Below, one piece after another: positions 9,425 to 13,449 of a stretch of 13,449 bases of DNA. A program made the position numbers and the translations under genes. This DNA is from Gemmatimonadota bacterium (GTDB lineage Bacteria > Gemmatimonadota > Gemmatimonadetes > JACCXV01). Each line of letters starts with the position of its first letter. Positions within the stretch are counted from its first letter, which is position 1. The stretch is from positions 1-13,449 of the forward strand of contig JACCXV010000165.1 of NCBI GenBank assembly GCA_013696835.1, given 5' to 3'. Under the pieces are notes generated by a model, which worked only from the letters and a program-made list of their open reading frames with translations, was not told where the DNA came from and made no database searches.

Positions 9425-9520
9425 TCGATCCCCCTATCGCGCAAGGCAGCGAACTCGGCCAGCACCCCTAGGCGTGGCCCATCACTAGAGCTTCACGACT
9501 TCCACCGGCTTCATCGGGCG
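9425..9520 (-). other. Spacer between the cyclase gene and tuf
   Basis: The spacer is 96 bases. It ends with the tuf ribosome binding site AGGGGG. No convincing -35/-10 pair or terminator hairpin is visible, so tuf is probably read from upstream. A ten-codon frame (ATG at 9512-9514 to TAG at 9485-9487) is present but lacks a binding site. Confidence 0.4.
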
Positions 9521-10342
9521 TCAGCGCCACACGATCTCGTGGAGTCGGAACGGCTCGGTGAATCCCTTGAGCGGGATCTCACCCAGGTCCTGGAACTGGA
9601 ACGACTTCCCCAAGCACAGCTCGCGAACCACGTTGGCGACGAAGATTCGCTCCGCGTCGGCGGCGTCGCAGACCCGGCGGGCGAGTTGGACCGCCGAGCC
9701 AAAGAGATCGTTTCCCTCGTCCACGGGCTCGCCCGCATTCATTCCAATCCGGACGCGGATGGGGTTCTCCGGCATCCGCTGGTTCTGGGCGCTCAAGGCC
9801 TTCTGAATCGAGACCGCGGCGTGAATCGCCGACGACGCGTCCGAGAACGCCGCCATGAACCCGTCGCCCGTGTGCTTGATCACCCTGCCATGCCGGGTTT
9901 CGATCTCGCGCCGCACGATCGCATCGTGGGCATGCAAGATCCGCATTGTGGCATCGTCGCCGATCCGCCGGTTCAGATCGGTCGAGCCCGCCAGGTCAGT
10001 GAAAAGGACCGTGCGGAACCCGCCGTCTGAATCCGCGTTCCGCGTGACCATGCGGCCCAGCTCGGCATCCACGCTGTCCCCGAGGAACGCCTCGACGACA
10101 TCCTCCTGGACCTCGATGATCTTGTCGGCGACCAGGCCGTGTGCCCCGAGGTGGCAGGCGCTGCAGGACTCGGGGTCGGGAGCCTGGACGAGGCAGCACA
10201 CCGTCCCCGCTCCGGTGTTGAACCAGTACTTCAGGTATCTCACACCGAACTTCTCCTGCGCCTCGAGGTCGCCGAGGTGGGCCCTCCACACGTCGTCGAT
10301 CGTCGCCTGCAGGTTGCGGTGGATGTCCATGAAAAGCGGCAT
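9521..10342 (-). CDS. DUF4242/SCO4226-like domain fused to a class III adenylate/guanylate cyclase
   Basis: The 273-aa protein is not part of the canonical str operon. Residues 1-~80 (MPLFMDIHRN, EKFGVRYLKYWF, CLVQAPDPES, HLGAHGLVADKIIEV) resemble DUF4242, the family of the Streptomyces nickel-binding protein SCO4226. Residues ~110-273 are a class III nucleotidyl cyclase. The first metal Asp is D116 in VLFTDLAGST, and K156 and D160 lie in KHTGDGF. D212 is at the purine-specifying position in DLFGS, and R223 is the transition-state Arg. The usual transition-state Asn is replaced by Gln219 (AVQLARR). The likely reaction is ATP to cAMP plus pyrophosphate, in the cytosol; there is no signal peptide or membrane segment. 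The ATG at 10340-10342 has GAGGGGGAG just upstream and lies 20 bases after the fusA stop, so it is cotranscribed. Codons are less biased than in the ribosomal genes (ATT, GGA, TTT, CAA occur). That the N-terminal domain senses a metal is inference. Confidence 0.9.
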   Translation of the reverse strand: MPLFMDIHRNLQATIDDVWRAHLGDLEAQEKFGVRYLKYWFNTGAGTVCCLVQAPDPESCSACHLGAHGLVADKIIEVQEDVVEAFLGDSVDAELGRMVTRNADSDGGFRTVLFTDLAGSTDLNRRIGDDATMRILHAHDAIVRREIETRHGRVIKHTGDGFMAAFSDASSAIHAAVSIQKALSAQNQRMPENPIRVRIGMNAGEPVDEGNDLFGSAVQLARRVCDAADAERIFVANVVRELCLGKSFQFQDLGEIPLKGFTEPFRLHEIVWR

Positions 10343-10362
10343 TCTCCCCCTCTTCTTTGTTG

Positions 10363-12462
<2,100 letters not shown>

Positions 12463-12574
12463 CGGCCGCTCGAGCCTCCAACAAGGTTCCGGGTCAGACC
12501 CAATCCCGCCGTCCGCGTCCTCGCTGACGGAACTGACGACCGGTCGTCCAGGCGAGCGGACGTACTGCCCGACG

Positions 12575-12621
12575 GAAATGAAAATCCCCCGAACCGGGTG
12601 CAGCGTCGTCTGGCTCGGGGG
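12575..12621 (-). terminator. Terminator or attenuator-like hairpin upstream of fusA
   Basis: On the minus strand CCCCCGAGCC (12621-12612) pairs with GGTTCGGGGG (12595-12586): ten base pairs, one of them G-U, around a 16-base loop. ATTTTCATTTCC follows directly. The G-U pair would be an A-C mismatch on the plus strand, so the hairpin is better formed in the minus-strand transcript. The T-run is short and interrupted, so partial termination (attenuation) is more likely than a full stop. Confidence 0.5.
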
Positions 12622-12636
12622 GGCTTCAGGCATCCT

Positions 12637-12665
12637 CCGCCGCCGCGGGTCTGCCGCGGCGGCGG
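12637..12665. repeat. Perfect 12-bp GC inverted repeat
   Basis: CCGCCGCCGCGG at 12637-12648 and CCGCGGCGGCGG at 12654-12665 are exact reverse complements around a 5-base loop. No T-run follows on the minus strand; three Ts follow on the plus strand. It would form a very stable mRNA hairpin 54 bases after the rpsG stop, possibly protecting the rpsL-rpsG 3' end from exonucleases. Confidence 0.7.
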
Positions 12666-12719
12666 TTTACGCGCCCTGCACCCTTCAGGAGGTTCGGCGG
12701 CGGGCAACGCCCACCGCGT

Positions 12720-13186
12720 TCACCAGCGGTAGTGGGCGAAGGCCTTGTTGGCCTCGGCCATGCGGTGAACGTCTTCCTTCTTCTTGATCGTAGCGCCGTC
12801 ACTGCGCGAGGCGGCCAGCAGCTCCGCCGCCAGGCGCTCGCCCATCGTCTTCTCGCCGCGCGCGCGCGCGAACTGCGCCAGCCAGCGCATCGCCAGCGCC
12901 AGCTGGCGGTCGTAGCGAACCTCGACCGGCACCTGGTAGGTGGCGCCGCCGACGCGCCGCGACTTCACCTCGAGCATCGGCTTCGCGTTGTTCAGGGCCT
13001 GCCGGAACACCGTCAGGCCGGGAGGTCCGCCGCGGGACTCCAGCTGATCCATCGCCCCGTAGAAGATGCGCTCGGCCGTGCTCTTCTTGCCGTCGTTCAT
13101 CAGCACGTTGATGAACTTCGAGACGTGCATGTCGTTGTAGCGCGGATCGACGGAGGTCCGCCGCTGCGCCTTGCTCGCTCGCCGGC

Positions 13187-13190
<4 letters not shown>
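12720..13190 (-). CDS. rpsG: 30S ribosomal protein S7
   Basis: S7 is a primary 16S rRNA-binding protein that nucleates assembly of the 30S head and lies near the E-site tRNA; in E. coli it is the translational repressor of the str operon. The protein is 156 aa, exactly the usual length. Landmarks are [23 protein letters not shown] near the N-terminus, [22 protein letters not shown] in the middle, and the C-terminal [21 protein letters not shown]. The start is a GTG at 13188-13190, in a GTGA overlap with the rpsL stop and without a strong binding site, which suggests translational coupling to rpsL. Confidence 0.99.

Positions 13191-13449
<259 letters not shown>

Larger units (their letters stand above)
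12463..12719 (-). promoter_or_regulatory. rpsG-fusA spacer with several inverted repeats
   Basis: This 257-base gap is by far the longest in the window. In transcript order after the rpsG stop it holds a perfect 12-bp hairpin (12637-12665), a terminator-like hairpin with a T-rich tail (12575-12621), a perfect 14-bp palindrome GACGACCGGTCGTC (12535-12548), and GGGTC-A-GACCC (12491-12501). The fusA binding site GGAGG follows. A regulatory leader that sets fusA expression relative to rpsL-rpsG is plausible; I cannot identify a promoter with confidence. Confidence 0.5.

Noticed and set aside
9485..9514. A ten-codon open frame between the cyclase and tuf
   Set aside because: It has no ribosome binding site and is too short to support as a gene or leader peptide.
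10139..10165. The cyclase as a c-type cytochrome because of its CxxCH
   Set aside because: There is no signal peptide or membrane segment, so the motif would not meet the heme c attachment machinery. It is kept only as a possible metal or redox site.
12463..12633. A 57-residue N-terminal extension of EF-G
   Set aside because: The residues do not resemble EF-G, the DNA contains a hairpin with a T-tail and palindromes, and a ribosome binding site precedes the internal ATG that gives the normal EF-G N-terminus.

Overview
The window is a stretch of a bacterial chromosome holding the fused str-S10-spc ribosomal protein cluster. Every real gene lies on the minus strand, so transcription runs from high to low coordinates. 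The DNA is very GC-rich and the gene order is the classic bacterial one: rpsL, rpsG, fusA, (insert), tuf, rpsJ, rplC, rplD, rplW, rplB, rpsS, rplV, rpsC, rplP, rpmC, rpsQ, rplN, rplX, rplE, rpsN, rpsH, rplF, rplR. S14 is the short zinc-binding type. The proteins are plainly bacterial, but I cannot name the phylum. A high-GC, poorly sampled lineage (deltaproteobacterial, Gemmatimonadota, Eisenbacteria or Rokubacteria-like) would fit, as inference only.

Region by region: 13449-12720 holds the 3' part of rpsL (cut by the window edge) and all of rpsG, joined by a GTGA overlap. A 257-bp spacer (12463-12719) follows, with a perfect 12-bp hairpin, a terminator-like hairpin and two short palindromes, and then fusA (EF-G). 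Twenty bases after fusA comes a gene that does not belong to the canonical operon: a 273-aa fusion of a DUF4242/SCO4226-like small metal-binding domain to a class III nucleotidyl cyclase (9521-10342). It is followed by tuf (EF-Tu), and then the S10 and spc parts run to position 1 with mostly 1-50 base gaps or 1-8 base overlaps. The left edge cuts rplR (L18).

The products are the core of the translation machinery: 30S and 50S assembly proteins plus the two GTPase elongation factors. Tight spacing and stop/start overlaps imply cotranscription and translational coupling.

The departures from the textbook operon are: (1) the cyclase fusion gene placed between the two elongation factor genes; (2) a tuf gene whose codon choice (TTG leucine, GGG glycine, GTG valine, ACG threonine) differs sharply from its ribosomal neighbours, except over its last codons; (3) an L18 that runs at residue ~69 into a stretch of about 100 residues rich in Ala, Gly and Pro, with no end visible in the window; and (4) smaller extensions on L5 (C-terminal) and S17 (N-terminal). 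No tRNA, rRNA, insertion sequence or CRISPR array was seen.
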